From NCBI GenBank assembly GCA_965248915.1, contig OZ252216.1, forward strand, positions 2,976,001-3,040,000: 64,000 nt of DNA, written 5' to 3'. Every line of letters starts with the position of its first letter. The first letter of the stretch is position 1. The position numbers and the translations under genes were made by a program. The notes under the pieces are model-generated. The model was not told where the DNA came from, searched no databases, and saw only the letters and a list, made by a program, of their open reading frames with translations. Of this stretch, positions 29,311-38,562 are shown piece by piece. Source of the DNA: CBDFLA01 sp965248915 (GTDB lineage Bacteria > Pseudomonadota > Alphaproteobacteria > M2410).

Positions 29311-29464
29311 TTACGGTTCGATTACCGCCTCAACATCAATATACTTGACTGCCTTCAGACAAATGCAAACCCCTTTACAGTCCTGGCATGACTGATTCAG
29401 CGCTAACTCAATTGAACGCCGTAAGGGAGAAGCTCCGTAGTTCGGGGCAAGCAATTCTCAAAGG

Positions 29465-30226
29465 TTAGTTTTGCGGTCTCTGGAGCGATGTATGACGATC
29501 AATTGGTTCTGAACTAAGTTTCAGGTCCACGTAGTAGAAGCGCCAGTTACCGTCCGTGCTACCACCCCAGTCAGGAAATTCGATCGTGCCGAATTCTTTC
29601 TTGGGCCCATAGACATACGCGACCGGATCTTCGCCACCAAACTGCTGCCAGAAAAACAAGTCGCCCGTCTTCGTGAGGTGAAAGTCTCCGATCTTTTCAT
29701 CATCTTCGTTCGTCACCGAAAATCCATTGAGATCGACGCTCTCAATCTTTAACGCGCGTTCACCTCTAGCGAGTTGATGATAGAGCGTATAGATCTCACG
29801 GTGCCAGTAGTAGCGGCGCTCTTCCAGTTCTTCTTTGGAATAATCACGCAACTCACCGTTGCGCGAGAACCAGCCGCCGGACGCATCCCAGGCATAGAGA
29901 ACATCAAACGTTCCACTCTTCAATGACGTCCACTCGCCGGGCTTTTCAAGATCACGCCAAAAGGTCGACGTAATCGGTCCGTCCGTACTCGGATGATAGG
30001 ATCGCTCTTCAATGTAGAGTGTCTTGGCATTTGCCCAACGCTCCTTTCCTCCCATGCCCTCCAACATCAGATCAACACGTGCCAAGGCTTCCTCACTTCC
30101 TGCGAGTCCATTGGCAAAGGCAGCCGGCGTTATCGCCAACGCGCCAAATGAGATGGCAAAAAGCAATGTAAATACAATAGGTTGAGTGAGAATTCGGCGT
30201 GCCGCCGCAGACCAAGGTGACCACAT
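29465..30226 (-). CDS. Secreted protein of unknown function
   Basis: Exported protein of 253 aa with a long signal peptide (PIVFTLLFAISFGALAI, cleaved near AAFANG). The mature part is beta-rich with many aromatic residues (WASAKT-like opening LEGMGGKERWANAKTLYIE, later YAWDASGGWFSRNGELRDY), reminiscent of outer-membrane-lipoprotein-sorting folds. I start at the ATG at 30226, which has GGGGAAG directly upstream. No characterised family recognised. Confidence 0.6.
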   Translation of the reverse strand: MWSPWSAAARRILTQPIVFTLLFAISFGALAITPAAFANGLAGSEEALARVDLMLEGMGGKERWANAKTLYIEERSYHPSTDGPITSTFWRDLEKPGEWTSLKSGTFDVLYAWDASGGWFSRNGELRDYSKEELEERRYYWHREIYTLYHQLARGERALKIESVDLNGFSVTNEDDEKIGDFHLTKTGDLFFWQQFGGEDPVAYVYGPKKEFGTIEFPDWGGSTDGNWRFYYVDLKLSSEPIDRHTSLQRPQN

Positions 30227-30389
30227 AGTCTTCCCCTTTATAACGACCCACATTCCCTAGGCGACTCTACAACCAATTATCGGCAACACGCAATCTGGAT
30301 GATTCCTTAGATCCCAAATTCCACTTCCATTCCCTGAAAGACCTTTGTTAGGGTCTGGCACCAATCGCAGAGAAGGGAAATCCAAGCCC

Positions 30390-31286
30390 ATGCAAAAACA
30401 AAACGAACTGCCTCAACGTACCCGCCACTACAAAGGAGTGATTACAGATACCAATCGGTGGGACGCCTTTTCGCCCCGCAACGACGATATATTCATCTGC
30501 AGTTTGAGCAAGAATGGAACGACCTGGATGCAGACCATCTGCACCTTCCTCGTGTTCGGCACCGCTGATTTGGATTTCGTGCCAGCCGATCGCTCAACCT
30601 GGCTTGACGCAACCTTTGAGCCTATCGAAGACTTGATCGTCCATTTCGACAAGCAAACAAATCGACGCATCATCAAGACCCATACACCGCTAGACGGCAT
30701 TCCCTTCTATCCTCGCTGCACCTACATCACAGTGTGGCGGGACCCGCGCGACGCCTATCTCTCACTTAGAACTCATCTCGATAATATGTCTGCCGACCTC
30801 GGAGAAAGAGGGCTTGACCTGCCCCCAGACGAAGCCTTCCTGAATTTCATTGAGTCTAAATGGGAGACCGAAGCAACAGAAGTCGCGTCGCTCGATTATG
30901 TCGGTCATTTCATCAATTCCTATTTTGAGTTCAAAGGCATCCCAAATCTGCATTTCTTCCATTACGCCGATATGAAACATGACCTCAAATCCGAAATCTC
31001 GAAGATAGCTAAAGTGCTGGAAATCGAGGTCTCTCAAAGTAAGCTCGATGAATATGCAGAAGCCGCAACATTCTCTTCCATGAAGAAGAACGCCTTAGGA
31101 TTCGTGCCTGGCGCTGATCGAGGTCATTGGCGAAAACCCGAAGAGTTCCTGAGCAAGGGCACCAGCGGCCAATGGCAAGGGGTCTTCAGTGACAAAACCC
31201 TGCAGCGATTTGAAGAGCGATTTGATGAACTCGTTGGGGCAGATCTTGCGAGATGGATCAAGCGTGGATCAGGCAATGTCGGATAA
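30390..31286 (+). CDS. Sulfotransferase domain protein
   Basis: PAPS-dependent sulfotransferase (298 aa). SKNGTTWMQ is the 5'-phosphosulfate loop, and WRDPRDAYLSL the 3'-phosphate-binding segment with its conserved Arg and downstream Ser; the C-terminal RGHWRKPEEF corresponds to the RKG-type PAPS contact. The resemblance is to cytosolic sulfotransferase type 1, acting on small alcohols or phenols. The ATG at 30390 is preceded by GAAGGGAAA. No PAPS synthesis genes are nearby. Confidence 0.85.
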   Translation: MQKQNELPQRTRHYKGVITDTNRWDAFSPRNDDIFICSLSKNGTTWMQTICTFLVFGTADLDFVPADRSTWLDATFEPIEDLIVHFDKQTNRRIIKTHTPLDGIPFYPRCTYITVWRDPRDAYLSLRTHLDNMSADLGERGLDLPPDEAFLNFIESKWETEATEVASLDYVGHFINSYFEFKGIPNLHFFHYADMKHDLKSEISKIAKVLEIEVSQSKLDEYAEAATFSSMKKNALGFVPGADRGHWRKPEEFLSKGTSGQWQGVFSDKTLQRFEERFDELVGADLARWIKRGSGNVG

Positions 31287-31384
31287 TTCGAATTTGCAAA
31301 GCCGCTTGCCTTCCCTTGCCCTGGCGTTACCATCAAATCAAAAGGCAAACCAAAGTGCCGCGTGTCCGGGAGGGATAAAACATC

Positions 31385-33631
31385 ATGACGAAGACCTATC
31401 GAATTTGCCCCTTTTGCGAGGCAACTTGCGGCCTTGAGCTCGACGTTGATCACGACGCGCGCACGCTACTATCTGTAAAACCGAACCACAGCGATCATCT
31501 TTCTCAAGGGCACATCTGCCCAAAGGCGGTTGCTTTGAAGGATTTGGATGAAGACCCAGACCGTCTGCGCGTGCCCCTCATTCGCCGAGGCGGCAACTTA
31601 CAGGAAGCAACCTGGGAAGAGGCCTTTGCGGAAATCAAGAAACGCGCCCTCCCCATCATTGAAAAACACAGCCGCCACGCCGCCGGCATCTATATTGGCA
31701 ACCCCACCGCGCACAAACCGGGTCTCGCCCAAGCCTTCCCTGTCTTTGCCAGGGCACTCGGCACACCCAACATGTTCTCCGCCTCAACCCTCGATCAAAT
31801 GCCGCGCCATGTGGCCTCCGGCCTTCTCTACGGCTCTTGGATGACGGTCCCCATTCCCGACATTGATCGAACTGACCTGCTTGTAGTGGTTGGTGCCAAC
31901 CCCATGGTCTCCAATGGATCACTTTGGACGGTTCCTGGGTTTCGCGAACGTCTGCGCAAGATGAAAGCGCGTGGCGGCAAGCTCATTGTCGTCGACCCCA
32001 AACGAACCGCGACGGCCAAAGAAGCAGATCAACACCTATCCATTCGCCCTGGAACAGATATCTTTTTCTTCCTGTCGATCCTGGCAACCTTGTTCGACGA
32101 AGGACTTGCCGATCCTAAACACGCTCGAGACATCGTTGAAAATATGGACACCTTGTCAGAAGCGGTGCGACCTTACACCCCTGAGGCAACCGAAAGCGTG
32201 ACCAGCATATCAGCAGACTCTGTGCGTGAGCTTGCTCGCCAGATCGCCGAAACGGAAAAGGCTTCCCTTTACACCCGCATCGGCACTTCGGTGTCAGAGT
32301 TTGGAACCACTGCGACCTGGGCCGCTGACCTCATCAACATTCTCACCGGCCATCTCGACAGAGAGGGTGGCGCCATGTGGCCGAAAACAGCCGCGTTTCA
32401 GTACAATGCGAGCGGCCCTGGCGGATCCGGTAAGGGCGTGCGCAGCGGGCGTAGAAAGTCGCGCGTACGCGGTGCACCAGAAGTCATGGGCGAGTTTCCG
32501 GCGGTCTGCTTGAGCGAAGAAATCGAAACGCCCGGCGAGGGTCAAATTCGCCTGCTCTTTACCATCGCCGGCAATCCCGCCTTGAGCGCCCCTGGCGGCG
32601 CCCGGCTAGCTCGCGCCCTCGATACTTTGGATTTCATGGTGTCGACCGACATCTATTTGAACGAAACCACGCGCCATGCCGACGTCATTCTGCCGGGCGC
32701 ATCGCAATTGGAAGAGTTTCATTTTCCAATCTCCTTCCAACAATTCTCAGCCCGCAATGTGGTGCGCTACACACCCGCCACCTTCCCCTTAGCCAAAGGC
32801 CGTCCCGCAGAGTGGGAGATCATGTATCGCCTTGCACTCATCATGTCCGGCCAAGACGACACCATAACCCCAGCAGACCTCGACGACATGATCATTGCCG
32901 GCCGAGTGAAATCAGCCATCGCCGCAACGCCTGAACTCGAGGGAAGAGCCGAGGCCGACATTCTATCCGAACTGGCCCCTCGCAAAGGCCCAGAGCGCGT
33001 GATCGATTTGGAACTGAGAACAGGGCCTTTTGGTGACAAATTTGGCGCCATTCCAGACGGCTTGAACTTGACGAGACTCGCCGATAATCCGGGCGGCATC
33101 GATCTCGGCGCCTTAGCCCCACGCCTGCCTGAAGTCTTGCGAACTCCCAACGGCACCATCAATCTCTTGCCCCAGGAGATCGCCGAAGATCTGCCGCGTG
33201 TGGCCGAAAGCCTCGACACGATGAAGAAGGGCAGTGGCACAGCCCTCCTCATGATCGGACGGCGAAATGTCCGCACCAACAATTCATGGATGCACAATTT
33301 GCCAGTGCTGGCGAAGGGCAGGTTCAAAGGCGCCTTGGAAATCCACCCGGAGGACGCAACGCCCCGCGGATTGGAATCTGGTTCCGTCGCCATCATCTCC
33401 AATGATCGTGGTAAAGTCGAAGTGGAAGTCGACGTGACCGATGACGTTGCTCCCGGCGTCGTCTGCCTGCCGCACGGCTTTGGGCATGTGTTCGACGACA
33501 CCAATTTGAGCGTCGCCGGCCAAAGTCCGGGCGCCAATTCCAATCTCTTGGCCAGCACAGAAAGAACGGATCCCTTGTCTGGTAATGCAGTGCTAAATGG
33601 TATTGAAGTCAATGTCGCGGCACGCGTTTAG
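31385..33631 (+). CDS. Molybdopterin-dependent oxidoreductase
   Basis: Protein of 748 aa of the DMSO-reductase/formate-dehydrogenase superfamily. An N-terminal [4Fe-4S] domain has Cys8, Cys11, Cys15 and Cys45 (RICPFCEATCGLEL, GHICPKA); the molybdopterin and guanine-dinucleotide domains follow, with VVGANPMVSNGSLW and the C-terminal VCLPHGFGH segment. There is no Tat signal, so it is probably cytoplasmic. The substrate and molybdenum ligand cannot be assigned. The MFS gene begins 12 bp after the stop, so they are likely co-transcribed. Confidence 0.85.
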   Translation: MTKTYRICPFCEATCGLELDVDHDARTLLSVKPNHSDHLSQGHICPKAVALKDLDEDPDRLRVPLIRRGGNLQEATWEEAFAEIKKRALPIIEKHSRHAAGIYIGNPTAHKPGLAQAFPVFARALGTPNMFSASTLDQMPRHVASGLLYGSWMTVPIPDIDRTDLLVVVGANPMVSNGSLWTVPGFRERLRKMKARGGKLIVVDPKRTATAKEADQHLSIRPGTDIFFFLSILATLFDEGLADPKHARDIVENMDTLSEAVRPYTPEATESVTSISADSVRELARQIAETEKASLYTRIGTSVSEFGTTATWAADLINILTGHLDREGGAMWPKTAAFQYNASGPGGSGKGVRSGRRKSRVRGAPEVMGEFPAVCLSEEIETPGEGQIRLLFTIAGNPALSAPGGARLARALDTLDFMVSTDIYLNETTRHADVILPGASQLEEFHFPISFQQFSARNVVRYTPATFPLAKGRPAEWEIMYRLALIMSGQDDTITPADLDDMIIAGRVKSAIAATPELEGRAEADILSELAPRKGPERVIDLELRTGPFGDKFGAIPDGLNLTRLADNPGGIDLGALAPRLPEVLRTPNGTINLLPQEIAEDLPRVAESLDTMKKGSGTALLMIGRRNVRTNNSWMHNLPVLAKGRFKGALEIHPEDATPRGLESGSVAIISNDRGKVEVEVDVTDDVAPGVVCLPHGFGHVFDDTNLSVAGQSPGANSNLLASTERTDPLSGNAVLNGIEVNVAARV

Positions 33632-33643
33632 GCACAAGAATTT

Positions 33644-34891
33644 ATGACACGAGAGCCCGGCAAACATGCCGTCACCTTCGTCTTCTCCGTCGTGCTCATC
33701 GATGTCATTGGCTTTGGCATCATCATCCCTGTTCTGCCCGCCCTTCTCTTAGAACTTACCGGAAAGCCATTGAGTGAAGTCGCCCTTTATGGCGGCGGAT
33801 TGCTATTCGTCTACGCACTGATGCAGTTCTTTTTTGCCCCCATACTGGGAAGCTTGAGTGACCGGTATGGCCGACGTCCTGTCTTGCTCTTTTCACTCTT
33901 TGCCTATGGCATTGACTACATCATCGCCGGTCTCGCGCCGACACTCATCTGGCTCTTTATTGGACGTACTTTGGCTGGCATCGCAGGCTCCACCCACACG
34001 CCCGCTATGGCTTACATTGCCGACATCACACGACCGGAAAAACGAGCCCAGAGTTTTGGGTTGATTGGTGCCGCCTTTGGATTGGGCTTTGTCATCGGTC
34101 CCGCCCTCGGCGGGCTTCTCGGGGAAATCGGCCCGCGGGTGCCGTTCTTTGTCGCCGCCGCACTTGCCCTTGTGGCGACCATCTACGGTTACTTTGTCTT
34201 GCCCGAGACATTGCAAGCCGACGCCAGGCGTCCCTTCGACTTTGCCCGGGCCAATCCAGTCGGCGCATGGACTCACCTAAGACACACACCCCTCATCTTG
34301 GGGTTGGGCGCAGCGATCATCTTCTATCAAATGGCCCATGACGCAAATCCTGCGGTCTGGTCTTACTACACCATGCTCAAGTTTGATTGGTCCCCTTCAG
34401 ACATCGGTCTGTCACTTGCCTTCGTAGGTCTCATGATTGCCTTTGTCCAAGGGTTCCTGACGCGGATTGCCATTCCCCGGCTAGGAGAAAAGGGCGCGGT
34501 CATCCTCGGCATCAGCTGTGCCTCGATCGGCTTTGTCGGTTTTGCTTTCGCAAGCAGTGGCTGGATGCTCTATGCCTGGCTAGCGCCGTGGGCGCTCATG
34601 GGGCTTGCTATGCCCGCCATCAGATCCATCATGTCCGCCCGCGTCGGCGCCAATGAGCAAGGCGAATTACAAGGCGCCATCGCCAGCCTCAACAGTCTCA
34701 CCATGATCATTGCGCCCCTCATCCTAACCTGGCTTTTCCGCGCCTATACGGCGGACGACGCCCCGATCTACTTCCCAGGCGCGCCCTTCCTTGCCGCTGC
34801 GGCCATGATGGCCGTCAGCCTCGGGCTGTTCTTGGTGGTGATGCGAAGGTATGGCGGAAAAGACGCCCGAGACAATCTTACGACCAGTTAA
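33644..34891 (+). CDS. TetA-type MFS drug transporter
   Basis: Twelve-helix proton antiporter (415 aa) of the DHA1/TCR family. The loop-2/3 signature GSLSDRYGRRPVLL and motif C (FGLIGAAFGLGFVIGPALGG) match tetracycline-resistance-like pumps. Actual tetracycline resistance is not implied: chromosomal relatives with these motifs export diverse compounds. It overlaps the convergent kinase gene by 14 bp at its 3' end. Confidence 0.85.
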   Translation: MTREPGKHAVTFVFSVVLIDVIGFGIIIPVLPALLLELTGKPLSEVALYGGGLLFVYALMQFFFAPILGSLSDRYGRRPVLLFSLFAYGIDYIIAGLAPTLIWLFIGRTLAGIAGSTHTPAMAYIADITRPEKRAQSFGLIGAAFGLGFVIGPALGGLLGEIGPRVPFFVAAALALVATIYGYFVLPETLQADARRPFDFARANPVGAWTHLRHTPLILGLGAAIIFYQMAHDANPAVWSYYTMLKFDWSPSDIGLSLAFVGLMIAFVQGFLTRIAIPRLGEKGAVILGISCASIGFVGFAFASSGWMLYAWLAPWALMGLAMPAIRSIMSARVGANEQGELQGAIASLNSLTMIIAPLILTWLFRAYTADDAPIYFPGAPFLAAAAMMAVSLGLFLVVMRRYGGKDARDNLTTS

Positions 34892-35660
34892 AGCTCTCAA
34901 GATGCTCGCGCAGATGACGCGCGGTCGGGAACTTGCCCAACACCAGATCATGGCGAAGGCCGCAACAGATCGTTTTTATCTCCTGCGGCTGGCGCGCGTA
35001 GGTGCGACGACCGCCGATCATATCATAGAGCAAACGTACCAGATCCAGAATGTCGGCCTTCTTTTCTGCCGCTGAAGATCCATCCCTGTCATAGAAATCG
35101 ACAATCTTCACATCATGAAAGATGCCGCGTCGCTTGATCATGATATTGGCGGAATGAAGATCACCATGATACTCGCCTTGGCGATGGATTTCCTCGACGC
35201 CTTTAACAATTGGGTAGAGCACGCTCAGAGCTTCAAACGGTTGCAAGCGCTTGCCACGTGCCTCTTCGATAAAATCACACAACAGTTCGCCGTCCACATA
35301 TTCGCTAATCAAACAGGTTACTGGCAGCCGCCGTACGGTCAGAGTTTCCGCGTGATGATAGTGGATAACGACCGGGCACTGCCTCAGTTTTTCCAGCGTC
35401 CTGGCATAGCGCGTTGCCACCTTGTCAGCCGGATTTGCCTGTGGAAAGAAGATCTTAGCAGCCCGCGGCAGCCCGGTGCGCACCTCATTGACCTTATAAA
35501 CTTCGCCTTCAATACCGCCGCCAAGGAGCGCCTCGACTTCGTACTTACCTCCCAAAACCCGTCCGGGTTGGAAGTCAAAACTATCAATGGAATGTAACAG
35601 TGCCACGTGTGCCGCTTCTCGCCGATGAAGTGGTTCGCCGTCAAAAGACCGCGTCTTCAA
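34878..35660 (-). CDS. Stand-alone serine/threonine protein kinase-like protein
   Basis: Protein of 260 aa consisting almost wholly of a kinase fold. The glycine-rich loop is LLGGGIEGEV, the ATP-binding lysine is probably Lys69 (AAKIFF), the catalytic loop is HGDLHSANI (residues 165-173) with Asp167 and Asn172, and the magnesium motif is DFY (188-190) rather than DFG. There is no transmembrane or sensor domain. It could phosphorylate a protein or a small molecule. The start may be internal, as no strong ribosome site was seen. Confidence 0.75.
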   Translation of the reverse strand: MKTRSFDGEPLHRREAAHVALLHSIDSFDFQPGRVLGGKYEVEALLGGGIEGEVYKVNEVRTGLPRAAKIFFPQANPADKVATRYARTLEKLRQCPVVIHYHHAETLTVRRLPVTCLISEYVDGELLCDFIEEARGKRLQPFEALSVLYPIVKGVEEIHRQGEYHGDLHSANIMIKRRGIFHDVKIVDFYDRDGSSAAEKKADILDLVRLLYDMIGGRRTYARQPQEIKTICCGLRHDLVLGKFPTARHLREHLESFNWS

Positions 35661-35864
35661 TTTGAATTTTCCTGATGCGCCGCACCGACAAAAAGTCGCT
35701 GCAAGCGAATTTTCAATATGCGACGCTTCGAAAATTTTTCAAAGGAGAAACTGACATGCCAATCAATTTTTTTGTCGCAAGTTTGCACCGATAGCGTCGG
35801 CACCTCTATCTGCTCGAAGATCGATTACAAGAACCACCACTCCAAATGACTGGAGAACGGTCCT

Positions 35865-36590
35865 TTACCAGTTCTCTTTGAACGGTCTGAGATCAATTTC
35901 ATGGGTCCACGCATCGCGAGGCTGCACATGCATTTGCCAATAGGCTTCAGCCATGTGGTCCGGATTTAGAGAACCATCCTCGCCGAGGTCGTTTAGGTAG
36001 TCCCCAAATCTCGAGCGCACCATTTCGCCGTCGATGACGCCGTCCACCACCACATGACCCACATGAATGCCCCTCGGTCCATATTCGCGCGCCAAAGCCT
36101 GAGCCAAATTTCGAAGTCCCGCTTTTGCCGAAGCAAAATGGGCAAAGCTAGGCCTACCGCGCATTGAAGCCGATGCGCCAGTGAAGAGGAGCGATCCTCC
36201 GCCGCCCTTTTCAAGATGAGGCAAGGCGGCTTTTGCCGTGAGATATCCCGCAAAGCAGCCCACCCGCCAGAAATGCTCGAATGTCTCAGCGTCGAGATCT
36301 TCAAAAGGGATAATGGCGTTGTTACCAACATTGTGGGTGACCACCCCAATATCGCCACGCCCAGCCGCAAAGGCCATCAGGTCCGCGACCTGCGCTTCCT
36401 GCGTGGCATCACACTGAAACAGGCTCGCTTCGCCACCTTCAGACACAATTTCTCCGACGACGTTTTCGAGCGAAGCTTTTGTCCGCCCCGCCACGACAAC
36501 ATCATGGCCGCCTTTTGCGAACCGTCTGGCAATTGCCGCGCCCAATCCTCGGGATGCCCCGACCCCAATCACAATTGCAATGTCGCCCAT
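35865..36590 (-). CDS. SDR-family oxidoreductase with Phe in place of catalytic Tyr
   Basis: Short-chain dehydrogenase/reductase fold (241 aa). The cofactor motif is GVGASRGLGAA and NNAI/HNVGNN corresponds to the NNAG motif. The catalytic segment reads FTGASASMRG then FASAK, so the YxxxK tyrosine is Phe. SDR subgroups with this change exist, but the usual proton relay is missing. The ATG at 36590 has GGAGGAAAG upstream. The divergent Rid gene starts 138 bp away. Confidence 0.82.
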   Translation of the reverse strand: MGDIAIVIGVGASRGLGAAIARRFAKGGHDVVVAGRTKASLENVVGEIVSEGGEASLFQCDATQEAQVADLMAFAAGRGDIGVVTHNVGNNAIIPFEDLDAETFEHFWRVGCFAGYLTAKAALPHLEKGGGGSLLFTGASASMRGRPSFAHFASAKAGLRNLAQALAREYGPRGIHVGHVVVDGVIDGEMVRSRFGDYLNDLGEDGSLNPDHMAEAYWQMHVQPRDAWTHEIDLRPFKENW

Positions 36591-36728
36591 GACTTTCCTC
36601 CTGGCAGATCGCATCTAGGATCCAAAAGCATAAGGGGCAATTGCCGCACAGCCAACAATCACCGAACTTGATCCTTGGGGGGCAGTTCCCTAACGTCACC
36701 CCTCAACGCAAGCGCAAGGAGACCCGTC

Positions 36729-37124
36729 ATGGAAAGAACCGCCGTCAATCCCTGGGATTGGAGCCTACAATTTGGATTCAACCAAGGCGAAGTGATTACT
36801 GGGGCAACCCGCGTCCTCAAGCTCGCTGGTCAAACCGCGATCGACGGGGAAGGAAATCCTCAGCACGAAGGAGACCTGCGAGGTCAAATGACACTGGTAC
36901 TCAGCAATCTCCAAGAGGTTCTAAAAGCTGCAGATATGGATCTCTCGAACCTCGTCCACTTCACCATCTACACGACCGATGTTGCGGGCACGATTGAAAA
37001 TTTCGATGTCTTGGTGGGTCCCTTGAGTGCGGCCGGCGTCAAACCTCCTCAAAGTCTGATCGGCGTGGCCGCATTGGCTTTCCCATCACTGATGATTGAG
37101 ATCGAAGCCACGGCCATGGCGTAA
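36729..37124 (+). CDS. Rid-family protein (RidA-like, lacking catalytic Arg)
   Basis: YjgF/YER057c/UK114 fold protein (131 aa). The opening GATRVLKLAGQTAIDGEGN and closing LMIEIEATAMA match the family. RidA itself deaminates reactive enamines using an Arg just before the last strands; here that position reads PPQSLIGV, with no Arg, so this is probably one of the Rid subfamilies without proven deaminase activity. AAGGAG lies eight bases upstream of the ATG. It ends 11 bp before the amber-interrupted membrane gene. Confidence 0.82.
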   Translation: MERTAVNPWDWSLQFGFNQGEVITGATRVLKLAGQTAIDGEGNPQHEGDLRGQMTLVLSNLQEVLKAADMDLSNLVHFTIYTTDVAGTIENFDVLVGPLSAAGVKPPQSLIGVAALAFPSLMIEIEATAMA

Positions 37125-37135
37125 GGCCCGGCCCG

Positions 37136-37549
37136 ATGTCATGGCCTTTGAAATGGCTGCTAGTTATCACCGACTGGATGTTCATCCTTTATTGGTCGAT
37201 TGCCGCATTGGTCCAAGCCAAAATCGTCAACATCCGACCCGAACTAATGTACGCGGATTACAGCCTTCCCCAGGTGATCGCTTGGAACTAGTCTTTCTTC
37301 CCGTTGGATGTGGCGTTCTCGATCCTTGGGCTCAGCGCAGTCTCCGCTGCCAAGAGAGGTAATCCAATATGGCGGCCTCTCGCAATCGTTTCACTGACAC
37401 TGACCATGACTGCAGGAGGTATGGCTGTAGCCTACTGGGTCGTGCTCTTGCAGTTTGACCCCGCCTGGTTCCTGCCAAATCTGGCTCTTCTAATTTGGCC
37501 GCTCTTCTTCCTGCCCCGGCTGATACGCGACAGCGTCACGCACACGTAA
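37136..37549 (+). pseudogene. DUF5360-like membrane protein interrupted by one amber codon
   Basis: Reading from ATG 37136 gives MSWPLKWLLVITDWMFILYW and continues in frame to 37549 as a four-helix membrane protein of 137 codons, except for a TAG at 37289-37291 (codon 52). The residues around the stop (AWN-stop-SFFPLDVAFS) match the WNxSFxPLD signature I associate with the YvaD/DUF5360 family, so only one residue is lost. A TGG-to-TAG change would explain it. Downstream residues show no further decay, implying a recent mutation. Confidence 0.7.
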
Positions 37550-37604
37550 GGGCGCAATTATGGCTCTTGTGCTACGGTTCGCCCGCAATCATTGGGAGGT
37601 TCAA

Positions 37605-37901
37605 ATGACAGATCAGGTAATCGGCCAAGTATCGCAGAGTGCTTCAGATTTGTATGATGAGAACTTCGTACCGGCCCTTTTTCAATTCTAGACAGGTCCC
37701 GTACTCAATGCCGCAAGCCTTTCAAAAGGACAATCGGTTCTAGATGTTGGATGCGGAACCGGAGTTTTCACCCGTGCCGCGGCCAAAGTGGTCGGGCCAT
37801 CAGGGCCCGTTACCGGCGCCGCTCGAAACAATGGCATGATTGAAACCGCAGGGAAGGCCGCCTCAGACATCCAGTTCCACGTTGCCCAAGAGCGAAGTCC
37901 C
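37605..37901 (+). pseudogene. Truncated class I SAM methyltransferase with internal amber codon
   Basis: From ATG 37605, with GGGAGG upstream, the frame reads MTDQVIGQVSQSASDLYDEN, then a TAG at 37689-37691 (codon 29), then resumes with TGPVLNAASLSKGQSVLDVG and CGTGVFTRAAAKVVGPSG. This is the N-terminal part and SAM motif I of a UbiE-type methyltransferase. The homology fades after IQFHVAQERS near 37900, where the oppositely oriented lipoprotein gene begins; the remaining two thirds are missing. It is both interrupted and truncated. Confidence 0.7.
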
Positions 37902-38378
37902 CTAACTAGTAGGAGCCTCCTCGCGACCGTCTGTATCTTCTGGCTTCATCGCGTCCTCCGACGCCTCGGTCGATTCTTTCGGATCACCGCCGCCTTCGCC
38001 AACCGGTACCAATGTCACTTGCAGAGGATTTGGCACCAATCTTCTGGCCGCGCCAGTTCCTGCATCGACCGCAAGACCTATGAGACCACCGACCAGCACA
38101 TTGCCTGCAACCCCCGCAGCACCACCAGGTGCAATATCGTTGTCGACATTGGCCGACATCGTTTCAAAACCCTCCATTGTGAAAGTCACAACAAAACTAC
38201 TACGGCGCTTTATCTTTATGGCACATGGCGTCGTGCACTGAAGGCCATTGGACATTTCCACAGCCGCACCCGAAGGCTCACTCTCGATCACCATAACCTC
38301 TCGCGTCCCTCTGGTCACGGTTGCACAGCCAGACAAAACGACGGATAGAACAATAAGACTCGCCATTCGATAGTTCAT
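37902..38378 (-). CDS. Lipoprotein with PEGA-like domain
   Basis: Predicted lipoprotein of 158 aa. The start at 38378, with GGAG six bases upstream, gives a signal peptide with lipobox VLSGC. The mature part opens with a PEGA-like beta unit (VIESEPSGAAVEMSNG, CTTPCAIKI, FVVTFTMEGFE), then a glycine-rich hydrophobic stretch and an acidic tail. Similar proteins sit in the outer membrane with unknown roles. It closely follows, in opposite orientation, the remains of the methyltransferase gene. Confidence 0.7.
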   Translation of the reverse strand: MNYRMASLIVLSVVLSGCATVTRGTREVMVIESEPSGAAVEMSNGLQCTTPCAIKIKRRSSFVVTFTMEGFETMSANVDNDIAPGGAAGVAGNVLVGGLIGLAVDAGTGAARRLVPNPLQVTLVPVGEGGGDPKESTEASEDAMKPEDTDGREEAPTS

Positions 38379-38562
38379 TTTGCACTCCATATCGATCATT
38401 CAGGTTGAAGGCACACCAAGTTAAAGGTGTGTTTCGAAATCGACCACCACCATATAGAACAAGGTTCCGTGTTAAAAGTGTAATCAGAGCCACATTAGTG
38501 ACTTTAGTCCACAAAGGCGCAAGAAGGAGTTTGTTTACCAACCTCGCGTACAATTCTCGATT

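Noticed and set aside
29388..29468. 26-codon ORF beginning MTDSALTQLNAVREKLRSSG
   Set aside because: Looks like the N-terminus of a lost gene, but too short and unmatched to call; no ribosome site or neighbouring remainder.
33644..34891. Tetracycline-resistance determinant
   Set aside because: Only family-level MFS motifs; no TetR regulator adjacent and such pumps have many substrates.
35756..35794. 12-codon ORF (MPINFFVASLHR) behind AAAGGAG
   Set aside because: Good ribosome site but minimal length, no downstream gene on the same strand for it to act as a leader, and no paralogue.
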